DNA of 64,000 nucleotides from Butyricimonas faecalis (GTDB lineage: Bacteria; Bacteroidota; Bacteroidia; Bacteroidales; Marinifilaceae), in the NCBI RefSeq assembly GCF_003991565.1, contig NZ_CP032819.1:3100001-3164000 (forward strand). Reading direction: 5' to 3'. The notes under the pieces are model-generated. The model saw nothing but the letters and a program-made list of their open reading frames with translations. It was not told where the DNA came from and searched no databases. The position numbers and the translations under genes were made by a program. Below, piece after piece: positions 8,769 to 17,670 of the stretch. Position 1 is the stretch's first letter, and each line of letters begins with the position of its first letter.

Positions 8769-9911
8769 TTAAAATAAAGAGACTAAAACATATAGCCAAT
8801 GTGCTGTGACGCCTGCCACTAGACCACCGACGGTGTGCGACAAGATAGCTTTGGAGGTCAGTTCCCGGTAGCCGAGCGAGTCGAGCATGGCCGTGTGAGT
8901 ACTAAGATATCCACTCCAACACATTCCAATGGCAGTAAATACGGCAATGGCATTTCCGTCTATCCAGCCTTCTGTCAAGAAATTGGGAACCAATCCGAGG
9001 GCTGCTCCTACCGCACCCAAGGCTGTGATGGGGAATGCAATCAAGTGCGGATCTGTGAATCCGAACAGCCAGCGGAAGATAAAATCTACTTTATTGGCCA
9101 GCCAAGGAAGAACTTCAACCCCTTGGTAAGCGGCACCCGTGTATCCGTCTGCGCCCGGGCCAAAGGTCAGTATCATAACCAGTGTGGAAATGATCAGCAC
9201 TCCCGGAATGATGGCGATACCGATGTCAACCCCCGTTCGTCCCCCATCAAGCAGTGAGTTGAGGATTCGTAAAAAGAGCGTCTTTTCTTCTTTGCACTCC
9301 ACTTCTACGACAATCTCTTCATCGCAGGCATTTTCTTCCGCGTATTGTGGGTGTGATTTCAGAATGGCGCGTTGCATCAGACGGGTGGAGACGATACAGC
9401 CTATAAATGCTCCGAATAGTCCGATAAACGGTTCAAGAAAGAAACCTTGTCCTATCATGAAAACAATGACCAACAGACCCATACCGAAGGCGGTTCCAAA
9501 GTTGGTCAAGGAGATAAATTGATACTTTTTGAAAAAATTGCTGAAGCGCTTGTCCTGAGACAACGAAATGATGGCCGGGTTGTCTGAAAGGAATGTCATC
9601 ACGGCTCCCAAAGAAGCCACTCCCGGCAGGTTGAATAACGGGCGCATCAGTGGACGTAGCATTTTTTCAAGCAAGTTGACAACGCCAAATTCGACAAACA
9701 ATCGTCCGAGAGCACCGGTTATGACGCAGATGCCCATCAAATAGAACACGGTATTTAGTAATAAATCATGGGCCGTTTTCATGATGGTATTCAACATATT
9801 CGGCGTCCCCATGACAGAAGCAATATACCCGAACAGGGCAAAGATTACGGCAAGGCAAACGATTCCGCTAGGAATGGCTTGCCAGCACCGGCGAAGAAAA
9901 TTTGCAGTCAT
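8769..9911 (-). CDS. nucleoside-recognition (GATE) domain membrane protein, YjiH/SpmAB-like
   Basis: 380 residues with roughly nine or ten hydrophobic segments. Two copies of the Gate-type region are visible: one around residues 50-130 (VITGALGRLFVEFGVVNLLEKMLRPLMRP-like helix and FLSDNPA), the other after the polar central loop (EENACDEEIVVEVECKEEK) at about 230-370. This fits the YjiH/'nucleoside recognition' family, integral membrane proteins of unresolved transport role. The gene follows the porin gene by 22 bp in the same direction, so the two probably form one operon. Confidence 0.75.
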   Translation of the reverse strand: MTANFLRRCWQAIPSGIVCLAVIFALFGYIASVMGTPNMLNTIMKTAHDLLLNTVFYLMGICVITGALGRLFVEFGVVNLLEKMLRPLMRPLFNLPGVASLGAVMTFLSDNPAIISLSQDKRFSNFFKKYQFISLTNFGTAFGMGLLVIVFMIGQGFFLEPFIGLFGAFIGCIVSTRLMQRAILKSHPQYAEENACDEEIVVEVECKEEKTLFLRILNSLLDGGRTGVDIGIAIIPGVLIISTLVMILTFGPGADGYTGAAYQGVEVLPWLANKVDFIFRWLFGFTDPHLIAFPITALGAVGAALGLVPNFLTEGWIDGNAIAVFTAIGMCWSGYLSTHTAMLDSLGYRELTSKAILSHTVGGLVAGVTAHWLYVLVSLF

Positions 9912-9933
9912 AATTTATAATACGGATTAAAAT

Positions 9934-10953
9934 TTATTTTTTGTTCATGAATGAAAGAAAGTCAACTTTCCATTTTATTCCTATGCTTAGCATGTTTTGT
10001 TCGGGAAGGATGGCTCCTTCCGTGTTTCCGTTGTGACCGAAAGCGTAAGAATAGAAAGCGTGTAAGCGTAAATTCCTATTGTTTTTTATCGGGTAAAATT
10101 CTACCCCGCCGCCCACGTAAGTAAGTTCCGTGCCGGGGAGTACGCAATAGTCTGCCCCCACCTGAGTCCTGTTCACATCATAGGTCACTTTCCCGAATAA
10201 GTTAAAGCTTTCCGATGGACGATAGGAGAGTTCTCCCATTACGGAACAATTCTTAAAAAAGTATGTCTGATGATCGGCAGCCCGGTTCATAAAATCAAGT
10301 TCCAAGGCGGTTTTCCCGAACTCTAAACGATGTCCCAACGCGATGTAGTTGATAAATTTGTCGGGTTGATACTCGATCATGTTCACGGAATAGATGGTGT
10401 TGAACCAACCGTGTGCACCGATCCACATAAGATTGTAAGCGTACATATCGTCCGCGTAAGCACGGAAAGGACTTTGGCAGAGTTGAAACATTACTTTGTC
10501 CTTCCCGCGGTTAAAACTGTAGTCTGCACTAATTCCCATTTGATAACAAGGAATGTTGTTCCAATATTCCGAACAGAAATAGAGGTCTATAGGAGCGCGG
10601 TCGTACTCGTAGCCCCCGATGCCTACAACTTGCTTACCCACCGATAGACTCCACTGTTCATCGGGGCGATAGGTTAAATACAGCCAATCTGTGGCATCAA
10701 AAAAACTTTGGTCCGAGTGGGCTTTGTTAAGACGTTGCCTGTAGGAATAGGAAAACTGCTTTGCGATCGTTCCGCTGATAATAACGTTTAAATATTTTCC
10801 TTTAAATCCGGAATTGGAATGGATAGATGTTCCGTCTACATACTCGCGTTGATAGTCTATACGCGTTTCTGCTTGTAACTTTAGTAACTCTTCTTGAGCT
10901 TGTGCAACAAAAAAACAAGTACCCCAAAGTAAAGTGAGGAGTATTTTCTTCAT
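9934..10953 (-). CDS. outer-membrane porin-like beta-barrel protein
   Basis: I placed the start at the Met at 10953 because it begins a normal signal peptide (MKKILLTLLWGTCFFVAQAQ); the frame stays open 13 codons further upstream. About 339 residues rich in alternating beta strands with aromatic girdles (FKGKYLNVIISG, WSLSVGKQVVGIGGYEY, LEFGKTALELDFMN). The pattern matches the porin (OprO/P-like) families of Bacteroidota. Substrate unknown. It is upstream of and probably cotranscribed with the GATE-domain protein, so the pair may move the same solute across the two membranes (inference). Confidence 0.7.
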   Translation of the reverse strand: MKKILLTLLWGTCFFVAQAQEELLKLQAETRIDYQREYVDGTSIHSNSGFKGKYLNVIISGTIAKQFSYSYRQRLNKAHSDQSFFDATDWLYLTYRPDEQWSLSVGKQVVGIGGYEYDRAPIDLYFCSEYWNNIPCYQMGISADYSFNRGKDKVMFQLCQSPFRAYADDMYAYNLMWIGAHGWFNTIYSVNMIEYQPDKFINYIALGHRLEFGKTALELDFMNRAADHQTYFFKNCSVMGELSYRPSESFNLFGKVTYDVNRTQVGADYCVLPGTELTYVGGGVEFYPIKNNRNLRLHAFYSYAFGHNGNTEGAILPEQNMLSIGIKWKVDFLSFMNKK

Positions 10954-11054
10954 ATCTTTAAATAGTGATTTAATTTTGCGGCCAAATAACAAAAAAAGAG
11001 TAAATTAACCAAAGAAAAAGAGAGAAAAAACAATTTTTGTAAATATTGCAATCT

Positions 11055-11756
11055 TCAACCGTTTGTGATTTGTTGTAATTTATCTTGCTGTAATAATTTT
11101 ATTTTTCTCCCCTTTATTTCGACAATTCCTTCGTTTTTCAAGTCGGAAAGTAACCGGATAAGTGTTTCCGTGGCGGTTCCCACGAAATTGCTCAAGTCTT
11201 CCCGCGAAACGTTAAGTTTTAACGTGCCATCTTCTTCCTGTCCGAAATCCGAGGCTATCAATAGCAAGATTTCTGCCAACCGGGCTTTCACGGATTTTTG
11301 GGCGATATCCCGGATGTAATGATTAGCCACTCCTAGTTCCTCGCAGGCAATTTGCATCATTTCATAAGCGAAATTGGGACTATGGGTGATTATGTGCATC
11401 AAAGAAGTATTGGGAATATAACACAAGGTACAGTCAGAAATGGTTTCCACTGAAGTACAGGCAGCTTCATTGCGGATGACAGAACGGAACCCGAAAATAT
11501 CTCCTTCTTTCCCGAAACGGATGATTTGATCTTTTCCGGCCACTCCGGTTTGAAAGATTTTCACGATACCCGAAAAAAGGAAATAGCAACCCTTGATGCG
11601 GGCTCCCTCGTTATAGATATACTCTCCTTTTTTGTGGAATTTAATGGTGGTGTCAGCGAACAAGGCCTCGATTTCCGAGTCGCTTACGTTTTTAAATGTC
11701 AGCTTGAATTTGCCGATACATTCGCTTACGTCTGGTAATAAAGCCTCTTCTTTCAT
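11055..11756 (-). CDS. Crp/Fnr-family transcriptional regulator
   Basis: 233 residues from the ATG at 11756. I preferred this over a start 18 codons upstream because the longer form would overlap the dxs stop and adds no family sequence. The N-terminal cyclic-nucleotide-binding-like barrel (IYNEGARIKGCYFLFSGIVKIFQ, RFGKEGDIFGFRSVI) is followed by a dimerisation helix and a C-terminal winged helix (NVSREDLSNFVGTATETLIRLLSDLKNEG). It lacks an Fnr-type N-terminal cysteine cluster, so it is unlikely to be a classical FeS oxygen sensor. It lies just downstream of dxs (17-bp gap), probably in the same transcript. Confidence 0.85.
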   Translation of the reverse strand: MKEEALLPDVSECIGKFKLTFKNVSDSEIEALFADTTIKFHKKGEYIYNEGARIKGCYFLFSGIVKIFQTGVAGKDQIIRFGKEGDIFGFRSVIRNEAACTSVETISDCTLCYIPNTSLMHIITHSPNFAYEMMQIACEELGVANHYIRDIAQKSVKARLAEILLLIASDFGQEEDGTLKLNVSREDLSNFVGTATETLIRLLSDLKNEGIVEIKGRKIKLLQQDKLQQITNG

Positions 11757-11773
11757 AATTAATCTATTGTTGT

Positions 11774-13660
11774 TTATATCGAACAGATTGTCTGATAGAT
11801 GGATTCGCAATCATACCCGCATTCGTGGTAAAGTTGTTGCTGGCTTCCATGTTCCACGAAGTGATCCGGGATACCGAGCCGCACTATTTTAGCCGAATAG
11901 CCGTGGTCCACCATAAATTCGATTACTGCACTACCTAATCCTCCGACAATTGTTCCGTCCTCTAAGGTAATGATTTTTTTGAACTTGCGAAAGATACTGT
12001 GAAGTAATTCTTCATCTATCGGTTTAAGAAACCGCATATCGTAAAAAGCGACGGATCGGTCGGTCGTCTTTTGTATCGCTTTTAGGGCTTCATTACCGAT
12101 AGCTCCAATAGAAATAATGGCAATGTCGTCACCTTCGATTAGGCAACGGCCTTTGCCGATGGTTAATTCTTTAAAAGGAGTACGCCATTCTATCATGCTT
12201 CCACAGCCTCGCGGGTAACGGATGGAAAAAGGTCCCTGATCTGGTAGTTGAGCCGTGTACATCATATTTCGTAATTCTTCCTCGTTCAACGGGGAGGCAA
12301 TCGTCATGTTGGGGATACACCGGAAGCTCGCCAGGTCAAATGCCCCGTGGTGCGTGGCCCCGTCGGCTCCGACCAAACCTCCTCGATCAAGACAGAATAC
12401 AACGTTAAGCTTTTGAAGAGCCACGTCATGAATGACTTGATCGTATGCGCGTTGCATGAAAGAGGAATATATGTTACAGAACGGGACGTAGCCTTGTGCT
12501 GCTAACCCGGCTGAAAAAGTAACGGCGTGTTGTTCGGCAATCCCCACGTCAAAACACCGATCCGGCATTTCTTTCATCATGATGTTCAAGGAACATCCGC
12601 TAGGCATGGCTGGTGTTATCCCCACGATCTTGGGGTTCGTGTGTGCCAGTTCCAGTATGGTGTGTCCGAACACGTCTTGAAATTTAGGCGGGGTGTTAGG
12701 TTTACTCTCTTTAATGATTTCCCCGGTTTCTTTATTGAATTTCCCCGGTGCATGCCATGTCGTTTGGTCAATCTCTGCTTGTTTGAAGCCTTTCCCCTTC
12801 ACCGTGATACAGTGCAAAAGTTTGGGACCTTTTATATCCTTCAGATCCCGCAGTACTTTGATGAGGTGATTCACGTCGTGCCCGTCCACGGGGCCGAAGT
12901 ATCGGAAACCAAGGGCCTCGAACAAGTTACTTTGACGTAACATGAGTGATTTGATACTATTATCTATTTTCTGGATAAAGTTTCGGGCACCCGGACTGAT
13001 TTTGTTGATCCGTCCGAGGATATGCCAGATGTCATCCTTGAGCTTGTTGTAAGTCTTTGAGGTCGTGATGTCCAGTAAATACTCGTTTATCCCGCCCACG
13101 TTGGGATCGATGGCCATGTTGTTATCATTTAGAATGACTAACAAGTTGGCGTTGTTTATGCCGGCATTATTCAAACCTTCGAAAGCCAATCCTCCGGTCA
13201 TGGCACCGTCGCCGATGATGGCAACCGACTGGCGGTCTTCCTCACCGTTCATCTTGGCCGCGACAGCCATGCCTAAAGCGGCAGAGATAGATGTCGAGGA
13301 GTGTCCCGTTCCGAAAGCGTCGTATTTACTTTCACTTCTTTTCGGAAAACCGCTAAGGCCTTTGTATTGCCGGTTGGTAGAGAAATTGTCCCTCCTGCCG
13401 GTCAAAATCTTATGAGGATAAGCCTGATGGCCGACATCCCATATGATGTTATCGTAAGGGGCATCAAACACGTAATGTAATGCTACCGTCAGTTCAACAA
13501 CTCCCAGCCCGGCACCGAAATGCCCTGGGTGTTCCGAACACTCGTCAATGATTTTCTCCCGTAACTCCTTGCACAATTGAATCAGGTCATCTTCCGGCAC
13601 CTTTTTCAAATCATCGGGAGAATTTATAGTATTTAGTATATTTCTTTTTTCTTCACTCAT
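11774..13660 (-). CDS. dxs: 1-deoxy-D-xylulose-5-phosphate synthase
   Basis: Thiamine-diphosphate enzyme joining pyruvate and glyceraldehyde-3-phosphate in the first step of the MEP isoprenoid pathway. 628 residues, full length. The ThDP/Mg motif GDGAMTGG...NDNNM is near residues 150-185. Other family motifs are [22 protein letters not shown], the pyrimidine-domain sequence [14 protein letters not shown] with the catalytic glutamate, and [15 protein letters not shown]. The product feeds the polyprenyl diphosphate synthase whose gene starts at 63138. pyrH lies upstream in the same direction (53-bp gap). Confidence 0.97.
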   Translation of the reverse strand: MSEEKRNILNTINSPDDLKKVPEDDLIQLCKELREKIIDECSEHPGHFGAGLGVVELTVALHYVFDAPYDNIIWDVGHQAYPHKILTGRRDNFSTNRQYKGLSGFPKRSESKYDAFGTGHSSTSISAALGMAVAAKMNGEEDRQSVAIIGDGAMTGGLAFEGLNNAGINNANLLVILNDNNMAIDPNVGGINEYLLDITTSKTYNKLKDDIWHILGRINKISPGARNFIQKIDNSIKSLMLRQSNLFEALGFRYFGPVDGHDVNHLIKVLRDLKDIKGPKLLHCITVKGKGFKQAEIDQTTWHAPGKFNKETGEIIKESKPNTPPKFQDVFGHTILELAHTNPKIVGITPAMPSGCSLNIMMKEMPDRCFDVGIAEQHAVTFSAGLAAQGYVPFCNIYSSFMQRAYDQVIHDVALQKLNVVFCLDRGGLVGADGATHHGAFDLASFRCIPNMTIASPLNEEELRNMMYTAQLPDQGPFSIRYPRGCGSMIEWRTPFKELTIGKGRCLIEGDDIAIISIGAIGNEALKAIQKTTDRSVAFYDMRFLKPIDEELLHSIFRKFKKIITLEDGTIVGGLGSAVIEFMVDHGYSAKIVRLGIPDHFVEHGSQQQLYHECGYDCESIYQTICSI

Positions 13661-13713
13661 GATTAATTATTGAAAACAACAGGGGAACTTTTCTTTTCAT
13701 TCCCCATTTTCAA

Positions 13714-14418
13714 TTAGTACACGATGGTTCCGATATTTTCTCCCAGAATGACCTTTTTCAAGTTTCCCGGCTGATCCATGTTGAACACGATAATTGGTAA
13801 ATGATTCTCTTTACATAGCGTTGTTGCCGTCAAATCCATGACTTTAAGTCCCCGGTTGTATATTTCATCATACGTGATCTTGTCGAATTTCGTCGCCGTA
13901 GAGTCCTTTTCTGGGTCAGCCGTGTAAATTCCGTCCACGCGGGTTCCTTTAAACATGGCGTCTGCCTCGATTTCGATGGCTCTTAAGCTACTGGCCGTGT
14001 CGGTCGTGAAGTAAGGATTTCCCGTACCCCCGCTGATGATTGTCACGTGTCCGGATTTCAAATATTCCATGGCTTTGGCTTTCGAGTAGAATTCCCCGAT
14101 AGGCTCCATGCGTATGGCCGTTAGCACCTTGTTTTTACAACCTTCATTATCCAAGGCGGAACTTAAAGCCAAACTGTTAATTACGGTGGCCAACATTCCC
14201 ATATTGTCCCCTTTTACCCGGTCAAAACCTTTATTTGTTCCACTCAGCCCTCTAAAAATGTTTCCTCCTCCGATGACAATTCCGATCTGGATTCCCATTT
14301 CCGCGATTTCATGAATTTGGCGGGCATAGCTTTCCAAACACCGGGTGTCAATACCATATTTTTGCTCGCCCATTAAAGATTCTCCACTGAGTTTTAACAA
14401 AATTCGGTTATATTGCAT
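13714..14418 (-). CDS. pyrH: uridylate kinase (UMP kinase)
   Basis: Phosphorylates UMP to UDP. From the ATG at 14418 it has 234 residues, the normal PyrH length; the frame stays open upstream but the extra residues do not resemble PyrH. Motifs of the amino-acid-kinase fold are visible: LLKLSGESLMG (residues 7-17), IVIGGGNIFRG, RVKGDNMGMLATVINSLAL, and ISGGTGNPYFTTDTAS with the UMP-binding residues. Leftward, followed by dxs. Confidence 0.95.
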   Translation of the reverse strand: MQYNRILLKLSGESLMGEQKYGIDTRCLESYARQIHEIAEMGIQIGIVIGGGNIFRGLSGTNKGFDRVKGDNMGMLATVINSLALSSALDNEGCKNKVLTAIRMEPIGEFYSKAKAMEYLKSGHVTIISGGTGNPYFTTDTASSLRAIEIEADAMFKGTRVDGIYTADPEKDSTATKFDKITYDEIYNRGLKVMDLTATTLCKENHLPIIVFNMDQPGNLKKVILGENIGTIVY

Positions 14419-14490
14419 ATCTTTGTTCGTTTTAAATTTTATAACAAAAACCAGAAAAAAACGTTGTTTCTGCACGCAAAAACATAACAA

Positions 14491-14498
14491 CAAAGCTA
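14491..14498 (-). promoter_or_regulatory. -7 element (TAGCTTTG) for pyrH
   Basis: Perfect TAnnTTTG on the minus strand about 73 bases before the pyrH start, in the gap shared with the divergent glycosyltransferase. No good -33 is seen. Confidence 0.4.
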
Positions 14499-14550
14499 AT
14501 GATTTTTGTTATAACTATAATTTAAATTCATAATATAAATTTTTCGGCAG

Positions 14551-15285
14551 ATGAATAAGACCGCGAACTATCAGTTAACTATCATTGTTCCAGTGTATAA
14601 CGAAGAAGGGAATATCTTAAGGTTAGAAAAAGAATTGGGAGAGTTTTTAAAGAATGCGAAGGTGACTTCTTGCGTGTTATTCGTGAACGACGGTTCGAAA
14701 GATGATAGCGAACGTTTGATTCGGGACGTTTGTGGGCGTAACGAAGCATTTTTCTTTTTAAACCTGGCTCGAAACGGGGGATTAAGTGCCGCCATGAAAG
14801 CCGGTATCGACAATAGTTTCTCAAGATGGGTCGGCTACATCGATGCTGATCTCCAAACAACGCCACAAGATTTTAATAAATTGTTGGAGTTCGTGGATCA
14901 ATATGAGATGGTCATGGGAATCCGTACCGGACGGAAGGATAGTTTCGTCAAGAATATGTCTTCTCGTATCGCGAATGGCTTTCGCCGAATGATGACGCAC
15001 GACGGTGTCGAAGATACAGGTTGTCCGTTAAAGGTTTTGAGAACGGATTATGCCAAAAGGATTCCCTTCTTCACGGGAATGCATCGTTTCCTGCCAGCCT
15101 TGATCCAATTGCAGGAAGGACAAGTGAAACAGGTCCCGGTACGCCACTTCCCGCGTATTGCCGGAAAGTCAAAGTACAACCTGGCCAATCGTTTGGTGGG
15201 ACCGTTTAAGGATTGTTTTGCTTACCGCTGGATGAGAAAAAGATATATCAACTATCAGGTAGCCGAGAATAATTTGAATTCTTGA
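14551..15285 (+). CDS. family 2 glycosyltransferase, polyprenyl-phosphate sugar transferase type
   Basis: 244 residues with a GT-A fold. It has TIIVPVYNEEGNI at the N-terminus, FVNDGSKDDS, and the metal-binding region IDADLQTTPQDF around residues 92-103. There are no clear membrane segments, as in DPM1-like rather than ArnC-like enzymes. Likely role: transfer of a sugar from a nucleotide sugar to undecaprenyl phosphate, making the donor used by the ArnT/PMT enzymes encoded next. The identity of the sugar is not visible. First gene of the 14.5-15.9 kb pair. Confidence 0.8.
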   Translation: MNKTANYQLTIIVPVYNEEGNILRLEKELGEFLKNAKVTSCVLFVNDGSKDDSERLIRDVCGRNEAFFFLNLARNGGLSAAMKAGIDNSFSRWVGYIDADLQTTPQDFNKLLEFVDQYEMVMGIRTGRKDSFVKNMSSRIANGFRRMMTHDGVEDTGCPLKVLRTDYAKRIPFFTGMHRFLPALIQLQEGQVKQVPVRHFPRIAGKSKYNLANRLVGPFKDCFAYRWMRKRYINYQVAENNLNS

Positions 15286-15335
15286 GATATACTTCCTGGT
15301 TTTTAGTTTTATCTTTAAACTTTTTAGTTTGTAAA

Positions 15336-15947
15336 ATGATATACGTTATAGGATTTCTTGCTCAGGTGTTTTTCTCCGCCCGGATTCTTTTACAATGGTT
15401 CTTGTCTGAACGGGCTAAAAAAGTAATCTCTCCGGCTATTTTCTGGCAGTTGAGTATCGTGGGGGCTTACCTGTTATTTGTATATGGATGGTTGAGGGAT
15501 GACTTTGCCATTATTCTGGGGCAAATCATATCTTATTATATTTATATTTGGAATTTGGACAAAAAGCACCAATGGAAAAAATTGCCGGTTATCATCCGGA
15601 CGCTATTGCTTTTGACCCCGGTGGTGGCAATTCTATACATGCTTAAAGATGCGGGTATCTTTGTTGATCAGTTCTTTCGGAACGAAAAAATCCCATTGTG
15701 GCTCTTGGTTTATGGGTCTATGGGGCAGATTATTTTTACCCTGCGTTTTGTTTACCAGTGGATTTATTCCAAGCGAAAAGACGAATCACTTCTGCCGATT
15801 GGCTTTTGGGTGATCAGTCTTTTCGGTTCTTTAATCATCGTTTCTTACGCTATTTATCGGAGTGACCCCGTGTTAATTCTAGGGCAGTCAACCGGATTAA
15901 TTGCTTACAGTCGAAATATTTACCTGTCCAAAAGAGCCGGGGACTAA
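15336..15947 (+). CDS. membrane protein with two LAB_N domains (lipid-A-disaccharide synthase N-terminal type)
   Basis: 203 residues from the ATG at 15336. An upstream start at 15282 overlapping the previous stop is possible. The protein is an internal duplication: FFSARILLQWFLSE...WQLSIVGAYLLFVYGWLRDDFAIILGQ (about residues 11-70) is echoed by FTLRFVYQWIYSKR...WVISLFGSLIIVSYAIYRSDPVLILGQ (about 135-195). Each half has three hydrophobic segments. LAB_N proteins sit beside ArnT-type clusters and are thought to help lipid or polyprenyl-sugar handling. The 3' end overlaps the convergent PMT gene by 51 bp. Confidence 0.8.
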   Translation: MIYVIGFLAQVFFSARILLQWFLSERAKKVISPAIFWQLSIVGAYLLFVYGWLRDDFAIILGQIISYYIYIWNLDKKHQWKKLPVIIRTLLLLTPVVAILYMLKDAGIFVDQFFRNEKIPLWLLVYGSMGQIIFTLRFVYQWIYSKRKDESLLPIGFWVISLFGSLIIVSYAIYRSDPVLILGQSTGLIAYSRNIYLSKRAGD

Positions 15948-17492
15948 TGAGTCGTCCGGGTGGATAAGGTAAAAGTTGCCGACCTTCTCGTGATGGACTT
16001 GTTGAATCCAATTGGAGAGCACCGGGGAACGTGTAACATTCTTTTCTTTGACAAAAATCATGCAGTTGCCTTTCCGGTAAATATTAAACAATGAATCCTC
16101 GCTCGTGATCTTCATGGCCTCTTCGTGCAAATAGACATCCATGTTCTCCCCGCCGCGAAACTTGTAATAATAATAGTGGTCAATATGCTCTTCCTCGCAT
16201 ATGTGATGCGCTTCGGTAGCCATCGTTGTAAGACCGATGTATGGATTAATTCGGGGTAAGGCGAAGGCTCCCGTGAACAACGTGGACAGAATACCCAGTG
16301 CGACACAATTAATAGCCTGGAATACCCGCTTGCGATATAGCATGTAGCAGGCTGTCAAACTGAAGATGAACAAGGTTATGATGGCCACGTAAATAAATGG
16401 TGAGTCGGGAACATTGAACTTGTCGCGGATAAAGAATGTCGCGATGGGAGCGATGGTAAGCACTGCCACCGGAATATACACGGAAAATGCAACCCATTTC
16501 TCCTTGATCTTGGGGAGTAACAAGATTGTCAGATACGTGAAGAACGGGAACAGGGGCAACATGTAGATATCCAGTTTCCCGCTGAACAGGGAGAGAATCA
16601 CGAAAGTGGAGACAATTGCCGTAAGAAAAAGTTTTTCTTTATCTGTCGTGAGTACTCTCTTTTTTATCGCGATAAGGATTGTCGCGATGTACAGGATAGA
16701 CCAGGGGGCCACGGAGTACCAGAACGTCACCCCGTAATACCAGAATGCTTTTTTGTGATCGAACGAATCAACCGCCCGGTTTATGGTTTGATGAAAAAGA
16801 AGGTTGTTCAAGTAGGTTGCTCCGCCCTCAAGATAAATTCCGAGAAACCATATCGCGCAGCATCCCAATAAAATTCCCCATTCCAGCCAACCGAAATACC
16901 GGCCGAGAGAACGGATGTCTCTTTTTACCAACAGGAAGACAAACATGGTAATCAAGGGAACGATAAACCCAATCGGCCCTTTCGAGAAAATCGCCATGAA
17001 TATATAAAAAGGTAACAAGAACCGATCCCTTGGCCTCCCCTTCCCCGAATAGCGTTTATAAAACGTGTACAGGGCAAGAAGAATAAACATGCACATCAAC
17101 ATATCCATCCGCAGCACAAGCCCCGAGCCAATAAAAAATGCACTTGTGAAAAGCATTAGCGAACCGCTCCATCTCAGGGATGGGGTGGTATCTTCTTCAA
17201 CCCATTTATTCATGATATAAATGGAAATCAAGGCGGGAATGATGGAAAAAAGCGAAAGGCTGAACATATTGTATTCTCCCCATATCCACTTGCTTAACAT
17301 GAATAGCCAGAAATAAAGGGGCGGTTTGTCCGCATAGAGTTCTCCCTGATGATAGAAAGTAAAGAAGTGCCCGTCTCGTAGGGCCTCGTCAACGATACTA
17401 AGGTACTTCAGTTCGTTGTTTGGTGTAAAATCCCGTAGGATCAACACGGGAATCACCAAAATAAGCAATATAAAATATCGTTCAATTTTCAT
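15897..17492 (-). CDS. ArnT/PMT-type membrane glycosyltransferase (GT39/GT83-like), first copy
   Basis: About 531 residues from the ATG at 17492. There is an N-terminal TM segment followed by the first periplasmic loop with conserved acidic residues (IVDEALRDGHFFTFYHQGELYADKPPLYFWL). The DKPPLYFW block is typical of PMT_2/ArnT enzymes that use polyprenyl-phosphate sugars. Ten or more TM segments and a C-terminal periplasmic domain follow. The likely role is transfer of an undecaprenyl-linked sugar to lipid A or another envelope acceptor. Convergent with the LAB_N gene and divergent from a second PMT gene at 17671. Confidence 0.8.
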   Translation of the reverse strand: MKIERYFILLILVIPVLILRDFTPNNELKYLSIVDEALRDGHFFTFYHQGELYADKPPLYFWLFMLSKWIWGEYNMFSLSLFSIIPALISIYIMNKWVEEDTTPSLRWSGSLMLFTSAFFIGSGLVLRMDMLMCMFILLALYTFYKRYSGKGRPRDRFLLPFYIFMAIFSKGPIGFIVPLITMFVFLLVKRDIRSLGRYFGWLEWGILLGCCAIWFLGIYLEGGATYLNNLLFHQTINRAVDSFDHKKAFWYYGVTFWYSVAPWSILYIATILIAIKKRVLTTDKEKLFLTAIVSTFVILSLFSGKLDIYMLPLFPFFTYLTILLLPKIKEKWVAFSVYIPVAVLTIAPIATFFIRDKFNVPDSPFIYVAIITLFIFSLTACYMLYRKRVFQAINCVALGILSTLFTGAFALPRINPYIGLTTMATEAHHICEEEHIDHYYYYKFRGGENMDVYLHEEAMKITSEDSLFNIYRKGNCMIFVKEKNVTRSPVLSNWIQQVHHEKVGNFYLIHPDDSLVPGSFGQVNISTVSN

Positions 17493-17612
17493 GATTGTTA
17501 GTATGTAAATCCTTTTCACGCCAAAACAGTTCCGAAATATATACCAAAAATGTTTCTTTTTTGTTACAGCTGGAGAAAAAAATTCTTCCAGCATTATTTG
17601 AAGGATATGCTC

Positions 17613-17641
17613 TTGGAAATAGTTTTATTATTATAAATTTG
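17613..17641 (+). promoter_or_regulatory. promoter of second PMT gene
   Basis: TTG (17613-17615), 18-base spacer, TAAATTTG (17634-17641). This is a good Bacteroidota promoter 30 bases before the start at 17671. Confidence 0.55.
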
Positions 17642-17670
17642 CACTCTAATCTAAACGTGTACATAAGATT

